The notes beneath the pieces were generated by a model that did no database searches, was not told the DNA's origin, and was given only the letters and a program-made list of their open reading frames with translations. Below, in pieces: positions 21,439 through 34,051 of a DNA stretch of 64,000 nt. Where the stretch lies: the NCBI GenBank assembly GCA_015501605.1, contig JADNRZ010000004.1, positions 2,418,001 to 2,482,000 of the forward strand. Direction: 5' to 3'. Source of the stretch: Panaeolus papilionaceus (taxonomy: Eukaryota > Basidiomycota > Agaricomycetes > Agaricales). The translations under genes and the position numbers were made by a program. How positions within the stretch are numbered: position 1 is the first letter of the stretch; every line of letters begins with the position of its first letter.

Positions 21439-22407
21439 TAGGGCTGCGCACCGTACCGTAACGGGTGACGGCCGTACACTTACGGCCGTAACCCGTTGGA
21501 AATCTGACCGACTACGGTACGGGTTGGATTTTTTTTCAGTAGCGACGGTACGGGACGGGTGAAATTACGGGTGTTGCCGTCCGTTACGGGTGAACGGGTA
21601 AACTTAGAATTGCAAAAACACATATATTGCACATTTAAACACAACTTCGTCGAATCAGCCTTCATACCAGTAAGCGAAGCAGAGTTTGCATGTGGGGATG
21701 GGAGAGGGGAGCATTGGTGAGCCCCCCGAATGCCGCCTCGCCTCCCTCTACCCAGAACTACAAGAGAGCTCAGATTACAAAAATGTGTACATTAGTGAAA
21801 TTAAAGTCATATATTCATGTGAATATTCTGGAGATTGATTGAACTGCATCAGTGGGAATGGGAGTAACGATGTAAAGAAGGGAGAGGTGGTGAAAAAAGA
21901 TATTGATAAGGGGACTCAGGTGGGTAGGTTGAAAATGGGCGAGAGAGCGTGCAGGAGTGAGAGCACGAGCAGCTGCATAGGCGAAGAACATACAGAAAAC
22001 TAAGGTAAAGTGTAGAATGAAGAGCTTAGAGGAACATTCAAGTTGGTAGGAGTCCAACATACGATGAGTCGAGTCGAGTCACGTGTCCAAGAAGTGCGGC
22101 AGAGAGGCTGAGAGCCTCCCAATATGGGCCGAGAGTGTCATTCAACTCTACATTAACGGAATAAGACACTCCGTGTATCTAAGCGCTAATCATCTAGACA
22201 GTATTGGAACTGTCAGTTGTGCTAACATTGACTGACCTGTTACGGCCGTAGGCAACCGTCAACGGCCGTTTGTGAACGGTCACCTACGGGTTACGGCCGT
22301 CAGCTCTACGGCCGTTTTTTGACTCTCAAAAATTGTCGACGGTACGGTACGGGCAACCCGCAACGGTTCCCGTAGAACCGTAGCGACGGTCACGGTGCGC
22401 AGCCCTA
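21439..22407. mobile_element. hAT-type non-autonomous element (MITE), 969 bp
   Basis: Perfect 15-bp terminal inverted repeats TAGGGCTGCGCACCG / CGGTGCGCAGCCCTA are flanked by an exact 8-bp duplication ATTGACGT (21431-21438 and 22408-22415). The 8-bp TSD and a TAGGG-T-GCGCA start are typical of hAT elements. The subterminal regions are packed with ACGGCCGT and GGTTACGG-like motifs in both orientations, as expected for transposase-binding repeats. No transposase ORF is present; the small minus-strand ORF at 21815-22060 is hydrophobic noise. It interrupts the Plavaka-like transposase exon, and removal restores its frame. Confidence 0.92.
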
Positions 22408-23546
22408 ATTGACGTTGAGTTGTTTGGACACCAACTTTAGCTCTGATATCCTTCTGGATTTTTTTGAAGGCGTTGTAAGAAGGTACGTTCTTTATTCCCA
22501 GCTCTCTTAGCATCCAGAGCATGGTTCTCATAAATGCCGTTGATATTCGCAGTCTTGGAAGATTGTCAATTGTGTCGAGCAGGAACACAAGCTTGGAAGG
22601 ATAAGGATACCATTCCGACATGTTGGTATTGGACAGATCTTGGTTCTCTGGCCTCTCAGGATCTGTTAAGCAGTGGTGAGCATCGCATACTTTATTTTTA
22701 TGAAGCATGTGCTTATACCTTGATTTCTCAAGATTTCGGCCACAACTTCATCATGCTCATGCTCGTCCCATGCCCCCTCCAGACTTGCAATAATGTCTGT
22801 GTCTGAAATACTGTTCTCGCCTCCCAGTAATCCAAATTCGTTGAGCTGGCGCTCGAATTCCTCTCGTCTTTTCTCTAATTCCATGTGTGGGGTAATGTCC
22901 ATGTCAAATTCTGTTGCCGACGGGATCCAGTGGTTCCAAAATGTCTCTTCAGCTTCATTCTGGGAAACAGATGCTGTCGTGCTGTGCCTCTCTTGCCATT
23001 GTAAACGGTGTGGAGCCGATAAATTTGCTTCCTCATGCGGCACTGATGGCTCACCATTTGGAGGTGTCGCTTCTAGTAGCTGGTTCGCCAAGGCCTTGTT
23101 CTTGTTGTCTAGAGATTTCATATGGGTTCCACTTTTCCGGTGAGCATAAAAGCTTTCAAGTTTTATCCAAGTGCCAGGATAATCTTTTGTATTCCATTCT
23201 AGGCATATTCCACAACGGACCTTGGCATCAACTTCACGACCGACGGCCCCTGGACTTTTTAAGTACATCTGGCAATGCAATTTCCATTTAACTTGTCACT
23301 CACCATCAGGGATATTTTGACCTTTTAATCTTTGCATCGTGATAAAAGTTCAACGTTCAGTCAACATGCATCATGGTTAAGTCTGGCTGATAAAATATGA
23401 TGCCATGTAGGCACAGCCGTGGGATCCGACCACCGAAATACATAAACCTGCCAGCATTCTCTCCTCTTTCTTTCCAACACCCTCGCTTTTCTTCTCCCTC
23501 TTCTTTTATTTTGAACATCTTGTGTCACTCGCAAGTCAATACACTT

Positions 23547-24891
23547 ATGTCCCTTACATCCAGCATACCTCCATCAACCCCTGAGCGTCCTCGTTCTTCA
23601 CCTGACCCAGCGACGGATATTGAAGACATTGAGCAGCAGGAGCTTGAAGCTGCCATGCGTACCCCACAGGCAGAGATTGAGAATAGAGGCACATCTCGCT
23701 CTCCCTCTCACCCAGGTAGTGACGACTTAGATGAGTTGCCGCAACCTGGCTCACATGCCAGCTCCAACTCGACAACCTGGCGCACATCAATGCTTCGCAT
23801 AGAGTCTGAGCGCGCAAGACGCATGGCAGTGTTGCGAAAGCTGACTCCGTACCAACGTGATTTGGTGGATGAATATGTCAAGGTATGCCATCCACTGTCG
23901 CTTCTTGAAATCTTTCACTGACTCTTCTTTACATTCAAGCTTGAACCGCTCTCACGTAGCATCTCGCTGTTTGTCCAGCAGTGTGATATATTGAATAAGC
24001 TTGAAGCTATTGTCACCTCTTCACGCGAGTTTGTTGTTAGCGAGCCACTCCTTGTATATTTCCTGTCTTTGCTTAGCATTTGTACATCGCCTGACAGAGT
24101 GTTTTTACAGGAAAACATAAAAGCCTATGTCGTTTCTGTACTCTTGTCCAGCAAGCTTTCCTCATACCGGGGTATTGTCCCTCGTGATCATGTCATGGTC
24201 TGTCTTTACAATTTCAACCTCTAGTCAGGAACTTACCATTGCTTTCCAGGCGCTCGTGCGCCGTGAAGGTCTTCACCTTCCTGAGAACTACGAGAATGAC
24301 ACCAGCATTGTTAGAGTCATCAGCAATGCTGTCTCCGAGGAGCTTACACAGTGCCGCTCGAGGATCAAGAAGGAGGTGCGTCATTCAATTCATTTTCTAA
24401 TTACACGACTAATTCCTGTCCTTGATTAGATCAAAGCAAGCATCACAAACTCTGTTACCATCTACGATTTCGCTTCTAGCCTAACTCATCATACGCGCTG
24501 TGTTGTCACTCCTGCTCTTTGTGCCAGGCTTGCATTCCTGGTATGTCGGTTGTTTATGGTGATAAATCAGTTTCTCATGTAACATCACTGTAGCGCGCGA
24601 TGTTTGCCAAGGACTCAACCCCCAATGGGTTTTGGACATGTGTCGACAACCAGTTAAAGCGCATTTGTAAGACTGCTGCTGACGACGCCGTAAAGATCAC
24701 ACGGTGAGAAATCCACTCTTAAAATTTCATTACTTTTTAATTGATGCACGTCTCTTTTTAGTGCCTTCACTGTTTATCTCAACAGGGACCGCACCAAGTT
24801 TGGGGGTAGCTCTGAAGATATTCCCAGTCTGTCGCCTCTTGCTGCCACTTGGCAGGAGTCTGTTGATGGAATCGTCGAGTCTGGTAACTGA
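23547..24891 (+). CDS. Hypothetical protein, 7 exons, Agaricomycete repeated family
   Basis: Exons 23547-23882, 23940-24053, 24111-24197, 24250-24375, 24430-24540, 24594-24703 and 24762-24891 all join in phase and give 337 residues ending ESGN. Introns are 49-58 bp with GT-AG ends. The first 90 residues are disordered (SIPPSTPERPRSSPDPATD, acidic and Ser/Pro-rich). The remainder is predicted helical (KLTPYQRDLVDEYVK, LALVRREGLHLPENYEN-like, SNAVSEELTQCRSRIKKE). The ATG at 23547 was chosen over an upstream one at 23397 because the upstream stretch is Phe/Ser-rich and reads like 5' UTR. I recognise the general type (helical protein with ISNAVSEEL...RSRIKK and a C-terminal DRTKFGG segment), which occurs in many copies in mushroom genomes, but no function is known. 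It is divergent from the Plavaka-like transposase, 280 bp away. Confidence 0.75.
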
Positions 24892-25719
24892 TATGCCCTG
24901 ACATCATTTGCTTGCCTGTCAGCCATCCCATTGGAGATCTCGTGTTATTTTATCAAGTCACCTTTTAATCTGAAATCCGCTCTGCGGTGTGACTGTGGTT
25001 CACTCGTTAATTAGATTATCCTCGCCACATATTTAGTATTCATACATTCTGATTTCAAATGTAGCATTTTATGCCTGATCAATAAATAATTTTGATTTTG
25101 ATATGGTTGATGTGATCAGCGTTGAGCAACGATTGATAGAAGACTTGTGCCTGTGATTAGAGTACACACATTCGACAATTATGTAGGAGACACTGCCTTT
25201 ACACAACCTTATTGTCCGTCTAGCATGACTGCTCAGATATATACAAATATATAAGCCAATATGTTGGCATCTCATCTCAATCTGCTGTTAATATTTCACC
25301 ATGTGCGACACTACATTGACTCAAGGTGGCTTCATAAAGATCAAAAGCTGGATATCGGATTTAAATTATCTTACTACACGTCCTAATGCTGCCTAAATAC
25401 AAGCGCCTGCGCAGCTACTGATACAAGGTTCCGAAGAGTATATCAGCTTACGGTCCATATGTGATCCCATAGGCTGCATCCAGGACTCATGTACGATCCA
25501 GCTTGTACTCAGAAATCGGAAGATATATATACAGGTCACGACACACACTGGGCATAGCTGTAGGCGTCAGCTACTCACAGGTCGAGCTGGATACACTACG
25601 GTTACAGTTAGAATTCGAGCTGTGGACAGGTGGATTCCATATCATTTTGATATGCTAACCATGTCGTGGATGGGTGACGGTGACACATGTTGGACACATG
25701 GGACCTGTTTGGCGGTGTA
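24892..25719. other. Intergenic
   Basis: About 830 bp, AT-rich, with no gene or clear repeat seen. Confidence 0.5.
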
Positions 25720-28700
25720 CTCCCAACCACATTCACCTTCACCTGCCACTGAGCTCAACTGCCATCAGACTCAGCCTCCGTCCTTTATCCTCCTTTGATT
25801 ACTTTCAGATTTGGTTTTAAAGGTTCATTTCTACCTTTGGACGAAGTAGACCTTTCAAAAACGGAGATGGTGAGGGTTGGATGGGTCTTTTTTGGTGCTG
25901 GTGAACTTGTCGACGGCATAACAGGTTCGGTGGACGGGGAGATCAGGGTATACATAATGTATTTATTGGATTCTTCAACTGACTTTAAGTAGATATATGT
26001 GAGTCGACTTCTGTTGGTATTTTTATATGTCCTGACTCTGACCGACCTCATCGCTTTCAGTGTCGTCGTGTAGTGCATTATCAACTCTTTTTTCTGGCTT
26101 GATTTTGACTTGCTCTAAGACGGTACATGAAGTAATAATCACCCTTGCACCTGTCCTTCAAACGCTGAAGCTGTGAAGCTCCAAATGCTGATTCCATATC
26201 ACACATCATAAGCCGTTTCCAACGGATCTCTCATCGTCACCGTTTGCGTTGTCTATTTATCTCGTTTTGTCTTCTCTTATTCTGAGCCACGGATCTGGGT
26301 TTCGTCTCATCAGTCTTCGTCATTGCTCATTCTTCTTCCCTTCTTAGTGGTTTTATATTCACCTAAAATATTCCTTTGATCATAGGAACCCTTCAATATG
26401 CACGGTGCTCTTGTGGACCATGAGTTACGACGTATTGCCAGCAGCCGAATATGCCTTTGCATATAGTTCCAGATGACGGCGCAGAGAGGTGAGATTTATT
26501 TTATTTCTCCACTTTTGAAGCGTGTAGATCCTGACGATGGCCCAAAAAGATGTCGCGATCAACCACTGTTCATATCGCAATTCTGCAGGGGGTTTACACC
26601 GGGATACATTGCAGGAAGGCTGGATGGAGGTTGTCGTTTAGTAATTCGCGAGAAAGGGATGTTGGAGCGACGAGTGGAGGAAGGTGGTTGGCGAGATGGT
26701 GTTTCTACAACCGGGAGGGCCAACGGTGTCGTTTTTACTATTCTGATTTCGAATGCCAGCGCGTATCAACTGACCTCGGGATTGTTGCCAGCATCTTAGT
26801 TGCATCCGCAATCAGTAACTTGGTCATGGACTCTCGTTTTCATACGATGGCTGCTACTCTCCCCACCCTACCTCAACATACCAACGCCCCTCATCACCAG
26901 GCGGCCTAGTTAGCCAAAAGCACAGGTAGCTCGCTGGTGGTACGCACAACCTGCAACTACCGATGAAGAGTACGACAAGAAGGTTTTATCATGAACGTAT
27001 CACCGACTGCAGCGACACAATGTCTGACACATCATCAAATGTTTTTGTTGGTTCTCCCTCTGTCCTCTACGACCATATCCAGAAAACATTCTATCAGAAA
27101 AGCACTATCATCGCTGCGAGCCTCCTACCACCAATGTAATTCCATCACCACCTGTCGTTCATCCTCTGCCCCTAATCCGTTAAAAATGCCTGACCCCACC
27201 ATCGTGCTCACAAATAACCACTCACTTCGCTTATCTCCTACCCCATCATCTTCACAACACAACCCTTACCGTCTCCCAAACCAGCTTCTATCTACCTCGG
27301 CATGATGGCGTCTTCTCCGTCACATCACTCATGTATTATCACCAGTATCGCTCCCCGTCTGCAAACAGACGCATCCCCACCTATCACGAGTCGTTGCCAT
27401 TGCCGCCTAGTCAACTCCATAGCTCAATGTTCACCTCCTGGTCGTTTTAGTCAAACATCTTCATATTGTCGCGCCCTCATTACGGTTAAAGTGGTGTATG
27501 GGTGGCGAAGGGCAAGGCTGTAAGTTGGCAGAGACGAAAAAGGAAGGTGGTGTCGCCTCTGCTATTGGGCGATCTGGACTGCAGGCACTTTGGCCCATAA
27601 CTCAAGCCAGGATGACCGGATCGTTCTCACTCCTCCTATACCGCAAACCACAACACCTGACGCTGCTTTTCAAGGTCTCTTGCTAGCCCTAGGTGTCGCC
27701 GATGTCGCAGCAGTCATCATTGTTGGACCTCCTCGGAGTATTGGTGGCGTTGGGGTACAGGCGATATTTTGGATTTTGAGTCGTGTCGGGATAGGGTTGG
27801 CGGTTGGGGAGGGAGTTAGAATGACGAGTAGGATGAGAGAGAAAAACTTTCTCTGTTGCAGGTTATGGAACGCGGCAGGGTACGACGGAGGTTGAGGAAG
27901 GAGATAGCAAAAACGATGGTGTGTTCGTCGTTAACCCCTTATTTATCTCAATCAGCATACTCCGATCAACGGTACCCCACAGCGCTGTTCCATTTCTCTC
28001 TATCCCTTCACTACGTTGTTTATACTATCAAATTCACTAATATTCCTTCCTTCAGAGTCATGCTGACTTGTGCAGCCACTCCCACCAGGATGTATGTTGG
28101 TCGCTTTCCGCGACGCGTGTCATTCTGGGTCCCTACTCGGTCACTCCTAGGACCTCATTTTACCTCATAGTCTAAATGTACCAATTATGCCGTTTAAAGG
28201 TCTTCACTGTTTCAGGTGTAGCGGAGCATATGTCCCTTGGGTCAACAAGGGCCGACAACGTTCACGATTGGAGCAAAACAATGAGTGCGTCCTTCCACAT
28301 TTCCCTCAATAACCATAGACACCGCTCAAATCTTTCATTTCCAAAAGAGAGCGTGCTCAAGCATGTACTTTTACAGACCCCTGGTCTGTCATTCCCGCAT
28401 AATGTCTGACCGTCATTTATAGGTCTCTATCCACACATAACACCTTCATAAATCGTGCTCGCGGTCCCAGCACCATCGATGGGATTCTCAAGCCCAACAA
28501 CTCATCCGCCATGCCCAGCTACCGACCAGCTCCTCGTGACCCTTCATCTCTATCAAAAGGATTTGAAGCGCACACTTGTGCTCCTCCGCTACCCCCAACA
28601 CCCCAATCCCAATACCATCACTCGCACCAAGATGACCCTTCACTTTATCCAATTGCGTAAAATCACAACTTCCACATCCACAAGCGATCAAGCGTCAGCG

Positions 28701-29613
28701 AAATCGCTCTCAATAGCGACGAACATGAGCCGCGCTCTCGTTGTGCTATACCCTAGCCTTCCAACACTGAGGTTGGAAGTCCGAAGGATATCATGAATAC
28801 GCTTTAGGATTTGCACTGTACCGGGTTCTGCCACTCGGATAAGGACAAATGCGCGCAGACGTTGGACATGGTGGGTGGGCAGTCAGCCGCATGCCAGTGT
28901 GGTATGTTCGATTCTTCTTTTATTTTTGGTGATACTCTTCTTCCTGTCGTATCGACACTAAAATTCTTCATATAGATATGCTTGAGTCCATCATCAGATA
29001 GTCAAAAGCGGTGGTACGATACAAAAGGGCGTTCAATGACATACGTAAATAACCCAGCCTCCTTCCACCATCCCATACACGCTTACGCTCATCTTGTTGT
29101 GCGGCAACTCTACCATATCCTCAAAAGGAGCTCCAATGCCACTCTACCCTCCCTTTTAACACAAATTTCATACTCCCGACACAAGTCCTATCTCAACCTC
29201 CACTCCGCCTCGTGCCAACACAAAGAACGTCTCCACTGGAACAACCGGCGACAGGGGCAGTCCAAGCTGCGATCGGATTTAGTGATCGTGAATGAAGATG
29301 GATAACTTTCAGGAATCTGCGTTGAGCAGTTTTATTCCATTGGTCAGCATTTCCACCTGTTATACGCTAGTCGTTGGAAGATTCAGGAGATGCTGATGTG
29401 CCGTTTTCGTAGTCCGGGGATAAGATTTGGAACCCTTGACTGGAATGACGGGTAGTGCCATGAGTTCGTGACATGGGCAAACCTGATCGCATTCCAATCT
29501 CGTGCAACTGATAAGCCATTCAATGTTGGCCATTGGATAGAATACTGAACACCGATGATCGCTGAGAATGAATGGCTGGATCATGCTGGCTATTTTGACT
29601 CGGGTTCTGCTCG
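25720..29613. repeat. Segmental duplication A, copy 1 (3.9 kb), carrying gene remnants
   Basis: It matches 36643-40341 in the same orientation from CTCCCAACCACAT to GGCTATTTTGACTCGG, with many substitutions and small indels. Within it are short coding-looking pieces on the plus strand without a continuous frame. Examples are ATG SDTSSNVFVGSPS (about 27020), MPDPTIVLTNNHS (27187), CFRCSGAY (about 28215) and a Cys/His stretch near 28815-28905 (CTGFCHSDKDKC ... ACQC). I read this as a decayed multi-exon gene of unknown family. Copy 1 keeps about 190 bp (28698-28888) that copy 2 lacks. Confidence 0.75.
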
Positions 29614-32110
29614 GGATACCCTCGGACTTGCGACAACGACCGTGTTCTTGAGTCTTGGTAATGTTAATAGGACTAAATCGTAAGGTGGTGTGAAGGCGGT
29701 GTTTTTTTGTGAACAGGTGGAATAGTAACGAAGAACAACTTTCTCCCGAAGGTTGCATGTATTAAATTTCTGATGATAAATATCTGGAATTCGGATATCA
29801 CTCACAGGTTTGCAGAGTCGCATAACATCCTTGGTCAAGCGAAGTTGCACCACAACACATTCAACAGAAATATCAAGTCTGATGCATGACGCTCGAAAAG
29901 TAGTCACCTATCATATCACCACCACGCGACACACATGGGTATAACCAAGAACGACACCTGGAAACGAAACACAACACATCAGCAGAAATGTGTCGCTGTT
30001 CGTTGAAGCGCAACACTTTCCTTCATTGACCGGGTGTGAGAATGTCCCCAATTTGGACCAGACTGGTGTAAATCTTATCACTCAACGTTAAATATCTCAA
30101 ATTGGATCCCATTCTCATTATGCTTCGTAAGGGTCCAGGAACCATAATGCTTGTGTTTAATAGCAAGTTCAGCTAATCTTGCTAAATGCTACACTCTTAA
30201 ATGAGGAGCTACAGGCGTGCATACAAATCAAATGCAATGCATCAGGTCCAAACTCGGTGGCATCATCCAAAGTCTGGAGAATCGATTCAGATCTCATTAA
30301 CTCACCTGCAAGTCAGCCTAAGGTCAATTCAGGCTATGTAAGCATACCGAGCACGACAATCAAACAGCAGGCCTCAGGCCTCCAGTTTAAAGCTATGTGA
30401 TGTAGGATGAATTTTCTATGTCGGTGTTGAATAGAAAGTTGAGTCGCTCGTGTAAGCCACTCACTTAAATCTTTTACTTTTATTTTATCATTCTTTATTC
30501 TATCTATTTCCTCTCAAACATCTCCTAACGAGCCCAACGTTCGTACCACTAATCACGCCGCGCGCTCAACCGCGCATCAACTAATCACGCACGCGCGACC
30601 TTCCACATCCCAATTAGGAGCACCGTCACTTCTACTCCTCACCACCTCCACCACTCGTTACACCTCAACAACTCCACCAATACAAACGAGACCTCAAGAA
30701 CGGAAACGAGATGGGTATAAGGGCGCAGGGTTAGTACATATTTCTATTTTAGTTTTTCACTTCCACTTCTCTCTCCACCACTGCGCTTGGGAGCCTCCTA
30801 TTTCGTAGATACTCGTCACCTTCGAAACATCCGCTTTCCTTGTTACCTCCCATCATTCCCCTCCATTTCATGTTCTCAATCTCCTATCCCTCAAAACCCC
30901 CAACTCCCTCCCTCCTCATCGCGCTCCGCTCCTGCAGCAGTGGATTGACGACCCACTCGAGCCTGGACAACTCAGCTCAGTGACGCGTTGAGCCGGCGAT
31001 GTCAAGAGGAGCGACTGGCGGCGGCGAAACGGCAGGAGACTCAATTTTAATTTTATTACAACACGGACAATTACATAGGGTAGTTACATTGCAAATCTGT
31101 ATGTTTAGCGAGCCTGGGCAGCGCGAGAGCATGCGCGTGCCCTGTATTAAGTACTTCTCACTTTCTCTCATATAACACCACCCCCTCTCAATCTAATTTT
31201 AGCTCTGCTTTTTGCCTTTACTTTCTCTCTGTCTGAACCGCGCGATCTTACCTGAGCCTCACGAGCCCGAGCGAGCACTTTGAGCACCAGCCCTCTTTCT
31301 CTGTTCCATACCTCTTATTCCCTCGCTTGGGAATTCTATTGATATTTTCCTTGACACTACACTCATCACCTCTTCTGTCTATTACGTTCCTCACCAGAGG
31401 GTACATTCCTCTACCACATCGGTCAGTGCATGAAGGGGTGTATATGTACAAAGAGCAGTTTAGACTCTGATCTGAACTATGGAGTCAACCCATTCAATGG
31501 GCATTTCTCTAGAGATCACTCAGCATAGGTTATACCTAGGGATATCAAGACCTGCTATGCATACAGTTCTCGCGAGTACTACATTTGGATTGCAAAATGG
31601 GCAGATTGTCAAATGTCACACAATTCGATGGGCTATCACCACATTACCCTTGTATCAAACCCAGCGATCCGACCAAACAGGCATGAGCCCTACCTTAGCA
31701 GGCCACAAGCCAATGCACAGCCTTTCCTTGATGATGGGGGCCGGGACACACCCTTGCGTCAAGTCTGCTTGACTACACATCGGGTGCTAGCGGTCGGCTC
31801 GGGCTCCCATCGAGGAGGTAACTTGGCGAGTCAGGAGAGCCCCCAGCCGCTCGAAGGGCAAGGGCCTCTCGCCCAATAACAATCAGTATCAAGCAGATAA
31901 ATACTATTCTATTTCATATCACTGAGGCTATGCTACTGTAAAGAATCTCTCTAATCACATGTGAAACCTTCGTCAGTACTCTTGTTACAAGCGAGGTTTG
32001 CAGGCACAGCCACATCATGCTCAGCCCTGTCCATTTTGCGGGCGTTCCGTCAGGCTTTACCTACCGTCGCGCGGTGCGTGTCATTTTGAGAACGATACTT
32101 GAAATATATG
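29614..32110. other. Gene-poor interval, nothing recognised
   Basis: About 2.5 kb. There are short ORFs only (for example 31479-31772, minus 29590-29907) with no domains or good splice sites. Base composition varies: CT-rich 30470-30950, GC-richer 31740-31880. No LTR pair, tRNA or TIR found by eye. Confidence 0.45.
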
Positions 32111-32303
32111 AAGACCAAATATTTCTTTATGCGGCAAGATAATTCGATGGGAGACAAGATCCAAAATTGGGATAATCCGTGCGCACACAGATAGGAAAGC
32201 TTGCCCAATATCCCCACATCTGACACGGACCCAGATTACAGCCTTGCTTCCAACATCGGTATCCTAGCACCACCTAACCAACATATCCCCGAACACTCTT
32301 GTC

Positions 32304-32500
32304 ATGGAATATCCCAAAATTCGAAGCGTCCATGTCACCGGTAATATTTCGATCAAGTGCGTGACTCATTGTATAGCCAAGGGCAGAGACCCGTTCCTAT
32401 GTCTGTATGTGAGATTATTCTTATGCAGTGTGCATTTAAAGAACAAGGTCTCATCGTGCAATAAGATATCGACAATCAAAGATACAAGATAATCGTGGGA
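32304..32500 (+). pseudogene. Duplicated first-exon fragment of the GTPase gene
   Basis: ATGGAATATCCCAAAATTCG at 32304 parallels ATGAATTATCCCAAACTCAA at 32632. Both are preceded by CCC(C/G)AA...TTGTCATG. Both continue with a GG(T/C)(A/G)ATATTTC core and a TCCTGTATGTG- or TCTGTATGTG-like donor. The upstream copy is not followed by a P-loop exon, so it is a non-functional tandem duplicate or an alternative 5' exon. The same arrangement exists in copy 2 at 55239. Confidence 0.6.
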
Positions 32501-32631
32501 CTTGCCTCATGTCGGACATGCACACATGTACAGGTGTCGCTGTCAAATGCACCTTGCCTCTAACCCTCATCTCATCAGTTGAGCCTCATCTGCACTTTTC
32601 AAGTCTGACCTGTCCCCAAATACCCTTTGTC

Positions 32632-34051
32632 ATGAATTATCCCAAACTCAATCGCCTTACAATCCATGGCGATATTTCTATCAACCAATTCAAGCCCGTG
32701 ACTGCCGATGATCGCATAATCCCAGGTTCAACCTGTATCCTGTATGTGTGATTTGTACGAAGAAAGTAGCCATGTGTATTTAGCAACTGAATATATACAG
32801 GATTATGGGGCCCACAGGATCAGGGAAAAGCTCAGTAAGTCGAGGGTTGTTGGTCTCATTGTAACTGAGAATTGTACCATTTGTGCATTTTAAGTTTATA
32901 GAAGCACTGGCGGCTAAATCACAGCAGCTTTCGATATCTAAAGACCAGCTGGCAGGATATACACAGACTGTCAATTGCTATGAGGTTATAAATGTGATGC
33001 GTGATGGACGAAATATCTGTCTAGTTGATACCCCTGGATTTTCAGACTCGAAGATCTCAGAGGTGGAAATTATCGACATGATTCGAAAGTGGATGCAGGA
33101 CCAGAGGTGCGACAACTCCTCAGATTTAGCACATTGAATTTCATTAACTTGTACTTTCAGTTATGGATCTTCTCAAAGAATCTTATATATGATGCCCATC
33201 TCGGAAACTCGATTACCAGGAAGTCGACGTAGAACCGTTGAGATGCTCAAGCAGTTTCTGGAAAAACCACACTACAAGGACTCAGTAACATTTGTAACCA
33301 CCATGTGGGACACACTGCACAATAAGCGCGCTCGAATGCGAGCAGAATCCAACTTTGCTCAACTGAGAGATCAAGTTTTAAAGGTAGGTATCAACATTTG
33401 CCTGTCATCTTCTTGGTGCGGTTGACCATACATTTGTAGGATTTTCCTGGAGAGAAAGAGGTGTCTATAACACGATTTATGAATACCAGAAACTCTGCGC
33501 TTGAAATCCTGGATATGGATCCATATTCATATTGCTACTCATTTAGAAAACCTACATCTTCAGCATTGGCCAACCTATACCAAGACCTACACCAGCGCAT
33601 TGAGGGCGCTCTTCAAACAAAGAAGCTGATCGAGTCCGAACTGACTCAACCCGAAGTGCACACCAACGCCGAACTCAGGGACATCCTCGAACAAAACCAA
33701 AGGGAGAACGATGAGATCCTCACCAAGTTCATCAGCCAGTTGATCAACTTTGGACCGATTCCATTCGGATTTCATCAAGCAGCACAATGTCTTCGCAAGT
33801 CAATAGCAGCTCGGGTTACCCCTAAGGATCCTCAACGTGCTGAGTTATTCCATCAATGGGAGGAAGAACCGAAAATGATCGAGGAGCCGATCCGGGAAGT
33901 GATTCCAGAGCCTGTCCCAGCACTGGATCCTAACCCATCTACCGAATCGTTGCCTCTATCGTCCAGGAAGCTCGCCCTCAAAGGTCTTCTTCGTCGCTTA
34001 CTCACCACTGCAAAGCATCGCGGCAGTAAATGGTTCAAGCGCCGACCTTAA
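32632..34051 (+). CDS. AIG1/GIMAP-like P-loop GTPase, copy B1, 5 exons
   Basis: Exons 32632-32741, 32801-32834, 32895-33106, 33161-33383 and 33440-34051 join in phase for 396 residues. Residues 40-47 are the Walker A/G1 loop GPTGSGKS, read from the 34-nt exon 2. Residues 91-97 hold LVDTPGF (G3), and FVTTMWD at 163-169 takes the place of the G4/specificity region. The C-terminal 200 residues are helical (EGALQTKKLIESEL, DEILTKFISQLINF) and end in a Pro/Glu linker and a basic tail KHRGSKWFKRRP. This matches the AIG1/septin-like 'G domain' proteins expanded in Agaricomycetes. They bind and probably hydrolyse GTP, perhaps on membranes. A biological role is not established; animal GIMAPs and plant AIG1 act in immunity, which is only an analogy. 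The start is the ATG just before YPKLNRL. Confidence 0.85.

Larger units (their letters stand above)
13886..23268 (-). pseudogene. Plavaka/CACTA-like (EnSpm TNP2-type) transposase, split by two nested insertions
   Basis: Minus-strand pieces, N- to C-terminal: 23268-22416 (Cys-rich start with CGICLEW and FYAHRKSGTH, like a C2H2-type finger; then PYPSKLVFLLD and PSYNAFKKIQ); 21438-20780 (WHADKWRHEL, ending DPIYVSFIDIFG); and 16231-13886 ([56 protein letters not shown]). Order and motifs match the transposases of Plavaka-type CACTA relatives in Agaricomycetes. The gaps are a hAT MITE and a long-TIR element. Each lies inside an exon and each removal restores frame: RQ|SPKGN and IFG|DDVSG. Further short introns lie within the pieces. 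The start codon is uncertain: 23268 is the first ATG in frame, with an intron-like GTGAGT...CCAG just upstream. The pieces show little other decay, so the insertions may be recent. Confidence 0.8.

Noticed and set aside
21815..22060. Hydrophobic minus-strand ORF inside the hAT MITE
   Set aside because: Short, no transposase motif, lies in AT-rich internal sequence of a non-autonomous element.
29614..32110. Possible LTR retroelement remnants
   Set aside because: No repeated ends, primer-binding site or coding motif could be found by eye.
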